A DNA stretch of 64,000 nucleotides, taken from the NCBI GenBank assembly GCA_034766995.1, contig CM068313.1, forward strand, positions 37,459,996 to 37,523,995. Reading direction: 5' to 3'. Positions 1-11,835 of this stretch are shown here, piece by piece. This DNA is from Acanthacorydalis orientalis. Lineage: Eukaryota; Arthropoda; Insecta; Megaloptera; Corydalidae. Both the position numbers and the translations under genes were made by a program. Within the stretch, counting starts at the first letter, position 1; each line of letters starts with the position of its first letter. The notes beneath the pieces are model-generated. The model was not told the origin of the DNA, made no database searches, and worked only from the letters and a program-made list of their open reading frames with translations.

Positions 1-1058
1 ACAATTAAAGATAAAATAACATTCTATATACTTCATACTTATAATAATGAGGTTCTACTAGGTAGTTTTATTTATTTATGTTAAAAATAGCTTGATTTTA
101 CATTTGTAAATAAAATAATGGCTTTTAATATTAAATTCTTTCTCTTTTGTTGTAAATGGTGTATATTTATATATTAAAAATGTTTATCATTTAAATATAT
201 TAAAACAGATATTTTTATGGAAATTGTTTTTACAATTTTAGTTTGTAATTATTGCATTTTATTTATTATGTATATAATTTTTTATATGAAACTTTTTACT
301 TTAAATAAGTCATAAAAATGAGTATTAATACCCTACTTGAAAATAATTAAATTTATAATTTAGAAAATATTAGAGAATGTATACATTTCAGTTTGGAAAT
401 TATATGGTACAAATTAAAATAATATTGTAATTATCATTATCGTTATTTTTGAAAAAGTATACATTAAAATGTGAATTAAATACATACACATATGTATGTA
501 TATATATATATATATATATAAAGTATTTTTTTTTATTGCAATTTGAATTAAATAATCATTATATTTAGTCCAATTCATATATTTTTCATTAATTGTATCT
601 ATGTAATGAAAATTTATACAAATATATAGAAAAAGTGTATTCATCATGCATAAGTTTTAATTACATACATTTTTCTATGTGATTGAAACATTTATAGTTT
701 ATAATGTTTTTATTTTTACACAATATAAATAAACAGTAATAACTATACATTTATCTGGTTATATTCTTTACTAATCTTTTGAAAGCTACCACATTTTCTT
801 TAATTCATATTGTTTTGAAATAATTTGTGAATATTTTTTTTTTATATTTAATATTTTTTTTATTCAAGAATTTTTTTTTTTTGTATTGTATATTTCAAAA
901 TTCATTCTTTTAAAAGAATATTACTTTAGAAATGCAGTTATTTTCATTATGTAATATTTTATACTAAATTAAATTTGTTTTACATTGTTACTGTAAATAG
1001 AATTATCCAAAAAATATAACTATTAGAAAAATAAAAAATACTTAAAATAATTTTGCAT
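1..1058. other. AT-rich sequence, no gene seen
   Basis: Very AT-rich sequence with poly(T) runs and a short (TA)n tract at about 497-520. The short open frame at 414-647 is low-complexity Ile/Tyr/Lys coding and is not convincing. The stretch lies downstream of C1QBP and may include the 3' UTR of a neighbour outside the window. Confidence 0.6.
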
Positions 1059-1064
1059 TTTATT
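1059..1064 (-). terminator. Polyadenylation signal of the C1QBP gene
   Basis: A minus-strand AATAAA lies about 117 nt beyond the C1QBP stop codon, in AT-rich sequence. The placement fits a short 3' UTR. Such hexamers are common in AT-rich DNA, so the call rests on position. Confidence 0.5.
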
Positions 1065-1180
1065 TTACATATTTGCATACAATCTACAATACACTTTCAA
1101 CAATTATATCACTTAATTTACATCTACAAAAAATTGGTAAATGCTTAATGAATTATTACAAAATAACATTAATGTAATAT

Positions 1181-2225
1181 TTATTTTCCAGTTGTAAATT
1201 TCGATAAACCTTCTAATAATCCAATGTACGCTGAATGTTCATATACTGTACTAAAATCTGATAGCTTCTGTACGAAATCATTCGTTATACCTTTTTCATC
1301 CAAAACATTCATAAGTAAATCATACAGATACTGAAAATAAACACATTTGAATAAATACAATACAGCATTACAACTTATTTATTTACCCCGTCCAAAACAT
1401 CTCCAGCTACAGCATACATTTTATCATTCCATTCTCCTTCAAAAAGTGTGATTTCATCAATACCAAAGATATCATCTGAAAACAAATTATAAATTAGAAC
1501 AAATTAAAATGGTAAAAAAAGCCATACAGTACCATATCCTTGAGACTCTTCCTGAGCTGAAGGTGCATCTGTTAAAAATGAGCATGTAAAACTAAGTGTT
1601 TTATTATCTTTCACAATATCTACTTCAAATTGTGGTTTTGATTTCATTTCTGCAAACTCTGGTTTATCCACATTGGGATCAATTTCAGCTTCAGAATCGG
1701 CGTCCACAGTGTGATTAATATTGAAATGGACATTAATACTACAAATAACCCCCGTATTATTATTATTGAAAACATAAGCAAAAATTAAATCTTACGTTTC
1801 TTTATCTCCTTTCTTTGTTAATGTAACTTCAGCACCATCTAAACTAACTTTGAATCCATCTACTTCCGAAGGAATTGTTTTAATTTTCTGGGCTTTACGT
1901 TCTGCTAAAATTTCTTCTGTGAGAAATTCAACTAATTCTCGTTCGCCTGTGAACAACTTTTGGTTATGTTCAAATATATATATATATATCCTCCAATTTT
2001 ACCTTTTGTATGCATTCCATGGATACCGCATCCACAATTACAAAGATTACTTGGCGTTTGGATTTTTATATTTTTTGTTACGTTATCCTCGGTTCGAGAA
2101 TTACACATGTGCCATAAGTTCCTTGTAAATTGGCGTTTAGTTATTGAAGGAAATCCTTTGTAAATTGGATTTATAAAACATTTTACATTATTGACTCTAA
2201 ATACAGATTTAATTACCCCACTCAT
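1181..2225 (-). CDS. C1QBP: C1QBP/p32 (MAM33 family) mitochondrial matrix protein, five exons
   Basis: Exons, 5' to 3' on the minus strand, are 2003-2225, 1796-1946, 1533-1738, 1387-1475 and 1181-1330. They join in phase to 819 nt, encoding 272 residues, close to the usual family length of 260-280. All introns are GT-AG. The N-terminus (MSGVIKSVFRVNNVK) is basic and hydrophobic, like a mitochondrial transit peptide. The mature part shows the family pattern: a helix (ERELVEFLTEEI), then strands (VTLTKKGDKETINVHFNINH), an acidic loop (DADSEAEIDPN), and a C-terminal end with DDIFGIDEI, LYDLLMNVLDEKGI and YIGLLEGLSKF. p32 proteins form acidic trimeric rings in the matrix that bind RNA and proteins and support mitochondrial translation and oxidative metabolism. 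I chose the Met at 2225; an in-frame upstream Met at 2258 would add 11 residues. Family assignment is by recognition of these motifs. Confidence 0.93.
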
Positions 2226-3344
2226 TTTCAAAAATAACTCTTTAAAGTAAAATTTCACAAATACAAAAACCGGTATATAAAATAATCTTATTGGAGTACT
2301 TTTCTGAACCAGAAGGGAGCACTACTTAATAGAGAATAATCACTATACATAATTAAGTCCAACTATTTAAAGTTACTGACTAAGAACTAAACTTATCACA
2401 ATTGTTTAATATAAAATTTTCAGTTTCAGAAGAAACCAAATATACATTTATTAATTTTAATAAAAATTTCATTATCAACATGCCGTATTTTATTTGTCTA
2501 TCAAATGATTTTTAATTATTTGAAAGAAAATTTCATTTTTTTAAAAAATTAATGATAACACATTTTCTTTAAATATATAAATTAAAATATAGGTAGATAT
2601 TTTAAAATAAGTATCAGGCACAGAATTAAGAAACCGACAGTTGACTTAGCTTTCGACATAGATACAAATGTTTTTTTTCTTTTTCTAAATTTAATTAGAT
2701 TTTTATTACATTCTTTACTTTGATAAGTTTTCAAATTTAATAGCTAACGTTGTCGTAAAAAACATCAGATATGAAAAAAAAGACATTATCAGAAAAAAAT
2801 TTAAATAATGTATATCTAAACTATATGTATCATATAATCTTAATTTTTAGTAAAACTTTTGGAAAAACATTTTTTTATTGTCACCATTAAGAAATAAACA
2901 AGTTCGAACTTTGTTTATCGAATATATTGCTGTAAACAAATATAAACAGTATAAATTACCTAATTGTGTTCCAAAAATTAAAACTTAAAATGTTGAAATT
3001 TAGAAAATAATAACTTTTAATCATAAATTAATTACAGAACAGAAAATATAATTACCATGATTTGGTACTAAAGTAGAAGATATTTTATTTACACTATTTT
3101 ATTTATACTATTTTTTCAATTTTCTATAATAATTTTTATTGAATTCTTCTTTTGTAATCTACTCAAAAAGTTATGCTACAAACTATAATTAGTTGATGAA
3201 TTTATCGTATGAATTATTAAACAAGTATTTAACTTGATACATAGTATACTTATTGTATTTATTTTCGTCAGGATTTTATTTTAAATACAATAATTACATA
3301 AATGGATAATATTTATACATTCATATAAATTATGTAATGTTCGT

Positions 3345-3423
3345 TTAGTGCACATCGGAAAACGATAGAAGTCGGCTGTGTTTTAAATGTCGTGAGCGTG
3401 AGAACAGTGTTAATTTGTTTTTG
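3345..3423 (+). promoter_or_regulatory. Possible transcription start and untranslated first exon
   Basis: A small GC-richer island in very AT-rich surroundings ends in a good plus-strand splice donor (TTG followed by GTAAGT at 3424). It lies about 1.1 kb upstream of C1QBP on the opposite strand, so it could be the first exon of a divergent noncoding transcript. No coding exon was found downstream on the plus strand. Confidence 0.25.
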
Positions 3424-4100
3424 GTAAGTTAAATTTTATATTTACTATTTATTTAAAAAGAATATTCATATCATTTAATTTTTCTTTATACAATAATAAA
3501 CAAAAGTCTATTTTTCTTATTACTGTATACTATATTTTTTTGTAAAAGGTTTTAATTATGATAAAGTCACCACTATTACAGCCTACTACGGTATTTTGTA
3601 TTATATTAGTTTACTCTTATATATCCTTTTCATGTCTGTATTATTTCAATTTAAAAATGTTTTAATTTATATCTGTTAACAAAAAATAATATTATAAAAT
3701 TTAAATAATACGTGAGTATTATTTCTAGGAGCAATTAGATATGATTGTAGGTGAAAAATTGTTTCATGTATAATATATAGCAACCAAAATCCAATCGGTC
3801 TTATTTAATCTTCATCCCATTTGGTTGATTTAGTATAACAATTTTTTATAGTAATTTTAGAAACTTTCGATTACATCCATGCCTATTACTAGTACGTTAA
3901 GAATCGGAACCGTCAAATTTATATTCGTTATATTTGTTTTTGACGATATATGGGACAGTTCTCTTTTATATCTGGTATTTACTTACAGTTACGTAAATAA
4001 TAAAGTTCTTTAAGAGAACCAAATTAATTTGATATACTCGTGAATTCTTAAGAATTCTTCATAAAATAACTATGAGTATATATGTAAAGCAAACTCCATG

Positions 4101-4375
<275 letters not shown>

Positions 4376-5011
4376 GAATTTTTTGGCTGACTTGGGGTGC
4401 TGGGTGCCATAGATTAGGAATATCATATTTTTAAACTAGTGGTTGCAATATATCCTCTCGAAAACTAGTGAATTTGAACAAAATCAGATTTTATCAAATT
4501 TTATAAAAGTATTTGTTTCTTCAGACTCTTTTTTTACTACAAAATGGCAATTAAACTTGCAATTAATTAAAAAGAAACACATTTTTAAAACATAGTAATA
4601 TTGCATTTTTTTATTTTGGCATGTTTTATTTTTTAATAGAAAATGTTAGATACAATCTCATGTACCTTTACTTTTCTTTCAACGTCTATTCTTTGCCATT
4701 CATTTACTTCTGATTTGTAGAATTTTTAACTTTTATTGAAATAACTTACCTATATTGTTGGATTTAGATTCCCAGTTAATGTAAATTAATTTTCTGATAG
4801 ATATCTGATTAGATTTAAATATTGTTTTTTGATTCTTAGAAATTCAATTCATTTTTATTTACTTTTAACAAAATTCAATAGTGTCATTTAATTTCCTTCT
4901 TTCACAGTTGTTTACTAACAAATATGGTACTAAAATAAGTTTACTTACTTTGAAGATTGAAATAATATATCTTTTTTAGTTGTGAACTTCATGACACCGC
5001 ATTCACACACG

Positions 5012-5013
<2 letters not shown>

Positions 5014-5043
<30 letters not shown>

Positions 5044-5054
5044 GTGTGTGTATG
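5014..5054. repeat. (TA)n-(GT)n compound microsatellite
   Basis: A (CA) start, then (TA)n to about 5041, then TG repeats. Confidence 0.85.
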
Positions 5055-5978
5055 TGTGTACGGCATGGAGTATATAATTAGAAAAGATAAATATATCTTT
5101 TAATTGTACACTCTATGACACACACATGTATATATGATAAACCACACATACTATTTTTCTCTGAGACATGTAAGATGTTTTTGCTCTATAATGAAGAAAA
5201 TTGTAATTTATTAATATTAGGGAAAGAAATATTTCAATTTTTTGGAGTTTCTTGCTCAAATTTTTTATGGGATAACTTTTTGGATGAAAAGAATAAAATA
5301 AACGCATATTAAAAGCATTATTCACAGTAAAATAATTTATTTAACAAAAATAATTATTAAAATTACGATCACATTACATTTGAAGATCATTCAAATAAAA
5401 ATACATCAACCTATCTATTTAAATCTATATTTTCAAGAAAAGAACTTTCCTTTGGCATTGTACTCCCTCATGCTATTTATAAAAATACACTTAGAAAATT
5501 ATATAATTTTATATATAAAAAAATGACACTTTATTTCGGCAGCAGGAAAAATATAATTTCCTCAATTCTATGCTGTTCTTATTTTCACTAATATTGAAAG
5601 TATTGAATAAAATATAATGAATGTATATACATTTATTGGTAGAAATAAACATTACCTTTGAATATGTGTATTTAATTCTATTCTTTAATATCTTGACTGA
5701 TTTATTGATAAAATTGAATACGTCAATGATTTTTTTTGAGTTCTGTCTAAATTTCAAATATTTTTATTTAGTATAATGCACTTGTTTAAGTACTAATGAA
5801 TATAACTAAATTAAATATAATTTGTAGCACAGGTAACTTAAAATAGATATAAAAATCTTATGACTAGTAGCATAAATACCATATTTTATTTTATAAATAA
5901 ATTTGGTTCTACATAGAACCACGAGGTAATCTTAGGAAATTTCTTATGTATTCATTATAATATGTGGTAACTTTATAA

Positions 5979-5984
5979 TTTATT
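5979..5984 (-). terminator. Polyadenylation signal of the distal MYND-gene end
   Basis: A minus-strand AATAAA lies 17 nt beyond the stop at 6001-6003, which fits a very short 3' UTR for the spliced form with a complete MYND finger. Confidence 0.45.
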
Positions 5985-6000
5985 TAATATTAGTGGCAGT

Positions 6001-9000
6001 TTATCCGGAACACATTTCACAATGGTCATCCCAATCTGATACCTACAAAAAAATTAACATTAATGTAGATCTATTCTATTTTGGTAGTATTTGTTACTAT
6101 TACATTTTTATGATTTAGTTTACAAATAAATTAAAACAGATACAACTTTTTATATATACAGTTATTTATTTAACAAGATAAATATGTTTATTTCATTAAG
6201 TGTAAAACACAACTGTGTTCATTAAACACACTAGTCATTAATTATAATCAATAATTTGTAATTCTGTAATTATTATATTGGATTTATATATGATGAACAC
6301 ATATTTCAGTTTCAATGTTTCTATTTGAAAGCTTTTAAAATTAAATACACACTAAAATAATATGCTTGATCACTATAAGATCTTTTATAAAAATGCATGC
6401 ACTGTTTAATAAAAAAAAATTGAAATATCAAACTGATAATTTAAACATTTCAATAAAAATAATTATTACACATACTTATCAAAAAAAAATCAAATCTACT
6501 TAAGTTATACATTAATTTCTTTGATCATTATTCATCAGATTTTACTTTCAAAAGTACATATAAAAAATTTGAATTCAAATCAAGTATTTTTTAAAATAAA
6601 TATTCCCTATTGTGTACATTAATTCATGTATCATAAACTATTCTTCAATATGTTTGTTTAGTTTAGCCAAAATAATAAGTTAAGAATAAATCTATTGTTA
6701 TATACACATATCCACTATTCTTATGATATATGCATAACATATTACACATATTTTTGTAAAGTATTTGTTTTCATTTAGATTAAACTTTTTTCAGGTTTAT
6801 GATTTACAATTACAATAATTAAACACTAAGATCCTACTGTTTAATAGTCATTTGAAATTTATTTTATAATTTGGTATATAAATGTACATATCAATCCAAA
6901 TTGGACCAAAAAAGTATCTTGCTTCATATTCAAATTTGTTTTAAATAAATAACATTAGTATTACTTCTTTAAACAAAGTCTTTCAAAGAAGTAAATAGAG
7001 AAACCTTGATTCACTTGTATTTAACAATCTTAAATAAAATTTATAATATATGGAGTACTTATTTTTCTACTAAATAATTTTTATTTAAAATGTATGATTT
7101 AGATCTTAATTATAACTAACCTAAATGGAATTTATTTTGATTGTTTTCTTTTGAATGAAAAAAATTACAAACATTTCACAGTTAAAAACATAAGTAGTTA
7201 AAATTTCTGTTCTCATGTGAAATCAATTATTAATAACTGTAATTTTTAACAAGTATGTCTTTAACAAAGGAATTATCTATGTACTGTTTTAAAGAAGTAA
7301 TATTTTAAAAACAATTTTTAATATGAAACAACTATATGTAGTTTATATATTCACACAGATATAAGTCAAGTTTATTCTGCCTATTCAAAATTGATACAAA
7401 TAAATCTTTTTTCTAAAAATGAAAATAAATTTTAATATACAGCCAAACATTTTCATATAATATGGCAACAAAAGTTTTACATATTTTTTTTTGAAAAATA
7501 AATATAACATTGATGCTTCATTACAAATACAAATAACAAAAATACTGCTAACTAAACAATAAGCACCATTGATATTGCATGCAAAAATGTAATATTTTGT
7601 TACATTTTAAACACAATGTTTATTACAATGAATGATAAAACACAAAAGTTACAAATGTCACTGCTTGTGAAAATGCACACACACATCAGTGATGTTTTGA
7701 GCTACAACATTTAGTAGATCCACTAACCTGGCACTCACGACTGCAATACCAACGACTAGTACATCCAGCACATACAAATTGAGCAGGATTCTCTTTACAA
7801 CCTTGACATTGTGGAATTTGACCTGTTGTTTCAGCACTAGTATCAGAAGCATTTTCATCAACTGTTTTTGATGCACTTGTATTTATTTCATTAGATTCAT
7901 CTATTACAAGCCGATCAGCACTATCTTCTGCTTCTAAGTCATCCTATATTTTGAAATAATTGAAATTAATTTTTAGTTTATAAATGTGAGATGATTTTAA
8001 TTAAACATCTTAACAGAAAATCTAACTTTTACTCATTAACTTATTTGTGTAGTTTTATAATCAAATAATTAGTAATTACCAAATTAACAATACTGGCTGG
8101 AGTTGCAAATTGAGGTCGATACGTTGGTGATATAATTGGTTGATTTGAAGTTGCTGATTGTGATGGTGAATGTGACTGATTTCCTCTACGTGGTGATGGT
8201 AATGATGCTGCTTGGTTCTAAATAAATTTTTAAACAATTACTTTATAGTTTATTGAAATATTTATTATTAAATACCTGAGCGTTTGCTAATAAATCATTT
8301 ATATCTGAAACATCGCTTGGTTGGGAAGTAGTACCAGTAAGAAGGCGAGCTAATGTTGGTGATAAAGCTGTGAATGGCTTTGATTCTTGTTTCGGCTGAT
8401 TCTGAAATAAAATTGAGAACAATAACAATTTGTAAATTAGCTAAACTTTTCAGTATTCATTTTATTACACGACTGTATAAATATGTGCATGTATTTGTTT
8501 AAATTCTGATGCGAATAGGATGTAGTTAATTAATTTCTGAGAATAACTAAATGTATTTTTCGATGTAAAACTATACGTTACACATACCTTTGTTAATATA
8601 CCATGAAGTAAAGAATTCGAGGGTGGTGTAGAAGAGTTAGATGAAACAATACCTCCACCACTACCTAACACAGGATGCAATGTAACTTCTGGGCATGGTG
8701 GTGGTGGTGGAGGTTTAACATTCATAGAACTTACACCTCCTCTTTGCAAAACAAAATTGTTTGAAGTAGTTGGATTTTGCAGATCTCTTCTTTCAGACTG
8801 TGACATACGTGCGAATTGTACTAAAACATCTTTAAATGAAACAGCATTATTACTTGCTGTTATTTGAACATCTTGATTTGCTCGTGGACTATGTGAGGAA
8901 TCATTACTTGAAAAATGAGAATTCCGCTGACGAACCTACAAAAAATCAATTTCATTTATTTAACATCGTTAGCATTAGTTTGAAACGATGTTATGGCATA

Positions 9001-10367
9001 ACTAATTACTACGAATATTTGAATTGCATCTGTTTTAATGATTTCATCTATTTAATAAAATTGTTTCAATTTATTCTAACTTAACAATTCAATACATATA
9101 TTGATTACAACAAAGTGTGGATGATGATTTTTCATTAAAATACATCTCATTATTTTATTTTTTAATATTTTCTTTGGGGAAAAAACATAGTTCAAGAATT
9201 TATATAGAATAATAGCATTTTACAAGATTAACAAATAAATAAAATCATAAACACATCTTTTAAAACGTTTAAATGCGTATGCACAGCATATAATTAACAA
9301 TTCATTTATAATAAAATAATGAGAAAATAAGTCTATAATAAAATAAATGAAAAATGCATTCGAAAAAAATTTTCTTTACCGATTCGGAACTTGATGCTAA
9401 CATAATTCCAAGTTCACTGTTAGGATCTACGCGACTTGGTGTATTTTGAATATTGGAATTAACAGCCATATCAGATGAATTTAAATTTAAAACAGATGTT
9501 AATCTACTGGAACTTGAAACCACTTCTGATTCAGTCTTTGGAGTAGTTCTTACACGTCTCCCCCTTCTTGGTACTTCTTCTGGATGATTTTGTCTACAAG
9601 TTGGAAAATTTGTAACTTAATTTAACAAGACAATTATAAAATAAAAAGTAATAATTTATATTCACTATATTTTTGGAGCGATATATTCGTATAGTCCATT
9701 GTTGGCAGATTTTTGATAATTATTTTGATATTAATTTATTTTTTATAATATTTAATTTTTCTCAATTTGTGTTAATAATTAAACTCACTCAATATTTGAA
9801 ACAATACTAAACTCATCTATTTTTTCTATTTTTCATGTTGTTTTTTTTTATTTATTTAATACTTTTTACAGTAAAAATTTATTGTTAGTTACAATTAAAG
9901 ATATTTACAGGCTAGAAAACAAATTCAGATAATACAGAAATTAATAAAAAAAAAAACTTTGGGTCATATGGTAGTCGTGTTTTTGGTGGAACTTAATTTG
10001 TCACGTTGTTATTTATGAGCCTTTAGATTTCTGATCTTCACTATCATAAAATAGAAAACCAAGAAATTAAGAAAAATCGACTTTTTTAAATTATAATACA
10101 GTTCTGACACTGGATAAATTAACTTTTACAAACAAATTATTTTTTCATCCCACAACCCAGCCAAAAAAATTTCTGCTCAAAAATATTTAATAAATTATTA
10201 TTAATCATTTTTGCTTGTTGCTTCAACGCATAATCAAAAATAATCAATAATAATGTATTGAATATATTTGATCAGAAAAATGTTTGTGTAATTTGTGGGG
10301 TGAAAAAAATTCATTTATGAAAGTGTTTTCATATTTTAACACATTAAATCTAAACGTATATAATGCG

Positions 10368-10456
<89 letters not shown>

Positions 10457-11825
10457 GTACGTATATATTACATGAACAATATGAATAAACAAACACATTT
10501 ACGTTTTTTTTTATTCTTCTACATATCAATAAAAATTGATATCTATAACGTGTAGTACGTATCTATTTACAAAAAAAAATTCTAAAATCAAAATTTATTG
10601 ATAAATTTTTATAAAAAAAAACTCGCATCTGTACCAGAAAAGTTATTGTTTTACTGTTCCAATTGATAAAGGGGAAATGTTCGTTTTTTTGTTAATACAG
10701 AAATTAAGACTCTTACCTAAATTTTTCCACTATTAAATTAACGTCCATCATTGGCTGTCCTTTTGGTCCTGTTTTTTGTAAACCGTTATAATCATTTCCT
10801 GCCACAATAAAATTACTTGTAGAATTCGATGGTTTTGGTAAAATACTTCTCTGTCGATTAATGGTAGTACCTATTTGATTTTTATCAAGCAATGATCTTT
10901 TGTTCCTTATATGTTTTACATAGGAACCTTCTAAAATTTTTAAGTTTTGTTTTGAAGAATTCGCAGAAGACACCGGCACAACAGTCACACCACTGTTAGA
11001 TAAGTTCAATGCAGCCAAGTTAAGATTGGACAAATATCCACTATCAGGCACAATTTTATTAGAAGGTATTGAATTTAAACTTTTTATATGCATGTCTAAA
11101 GCTAATTCCCAATCAATATCATTACTTTGACTACTATCACTATTAGAAATTAAAACCACTTGACGTTTTCTTTGCAACCGTAGTAAAATTTCTTCCTTCG
11201 TTTTTTTCATATGTATGATACTATTCCATTCTCTTTCTTTTTCTCTTGCCTCTTCGTCAAGTTCCTCGATTTCTGCCAACAATCTGTTTTCTTGTATTTG
11301 AATTTCTTGTAAAGTCGCCGTCGTTGTAGATTCTTGATATTCGCTAGAATTCTTTTCATGCTGTACACTTGTATTTGAAACTTTTAATTTTTTCACGGGA
11401 TGCTCTTCTGGTTCATCGATACATCGTTTAACTGTTTCAGGTATTAATTCCGAATTATTAGAATTATCTTTAGTTACATCTTCTAATATTACACTCTTTT
11501 CAATTTCTTTTTTGGCATCATCTTCAATCACAGTTGAATCGTCAGGTAGAGACTCTTTTCCTACTTCTACATTTCCGTCATCGCTACTGTTTCTTTTTTC
11601 AAGTATTTGTTTACTCTCTGAAGAATTCCTGGTCGGTTTATTTGTATCAATTTCATTTTCAATACTTGACTCGTTTTTCACTTCACAGGCAGGGTTATCT
11701 TCTGAAGCAGAAGAAACGTTGTCTTTTATTTCTTTGGTACTTTCCTTGCATTCTGCTGTCGCCGAGTCGCATGCGACAGTTTTCAAGGTTTCATGCGACT
11801 CATCGGTTTCTTCCATTACTAACAT
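6001..11825 (-). CDS. MYND zinc-finger, coiled-coil putative nuclear regulator, seven exons, 730 residues
   Basis: Exons are 10717-11825, 9380-9593, 8588-8935, 8276-8401, 8080-8217, 7728-7943 and 6001-6042. They sum to 2193 nt in one frame, with GT-AG introns throughout. The start is the first Met after an acceptor (TTTGTTGCAG ending at 11836), so a 5' UTR exon must lie upstream; a second Met lies at residue 4. Visible parts: an acidic Ser/Glu-rich N-terminus, a lysine cluster PVKKLK (143-148), a charged coiled coil (about 172-226), a basic patch RRGRRVR (379-385), a polyproline run (516-521), then Ser/Pro-rich sequence. The C-terminus is a complete MYND finger: C691-x2-C694-x8-C703-x2-C706-x5-C712-x3-C716-x7-H724-x3-C728, with Y711 and W721. 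MYND fingers bind proline-rich peptides, often in transcriptional corepressors, so a nuclear adaptor role is inferred. I do not recognise the orthologue. Confidence 0.88.
6043..7727 (-). other. Last intron of the MYND gene
   Basis: A 1685-nt AT-rich intron between the penultimate exon and the 42-nt last exon, with donor GTTAGT and acceptor TTTTTTTGTAG. It is several times longer than most of the gene's other introns. I saw no further gene inside it. Confidence 0.7.
7619..7624 (-). terminator. Intronic polyadenylation signal in the MYND gene
   Basis: AATAAA on the minus strand about 62 nt after the intron-retention stop codon, inside the 1.7-kb last intron. It would allow a shorter transcript ending in the penultimate exon. 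Confidence 0.4.
7686..7943 (-). CDS. Alternative 3' end of the MYND gene (intron-retained isoform)
   Basis: If the donor after residue 717 (CAG followed by GTTAGT at 7727) is not used, the frame continues for 13 residues, VSGSTKCCSSKHH, to a TGA at 7686-7688. A minus-strand AATAAA follows at 7619-7624. This isoform would also be 730 residues but would lack the Trp, His and last Cys of the MYND consensus, having Cys at 724 and Lys at 728. It would probably carry a half finger or a differently folded one. That it is expressed is inference. Confidence 0.4.
   Translation of the reverse strand, partial: DDLEAEDSADRLVIDESNEINTSASKTVDENASDTSAETTGQIPQCQGCKENPAQFVCAGCTSRWYCSRECQVSGSTKCCSSKHH
9594..10716 (-). 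other. First coding intron of the MYND gene, with (TA)n array
   Basis: A 1.1-kb intron with donor GTAAGA and acceptor TTGTAG. It contains a (CA)n(TA)n tract at 10371-10454. No coding sequence was seen. Confidence 0.7.
10375..10454. repeat. (TA)n microsatellite
   Basis: About 80 bp of TA repeats preceded by CACACA, inside the first coding intron of the MYND gene. Confidence 0.93.
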
Positions 11826-11835
11826 TCTGTTTAAA

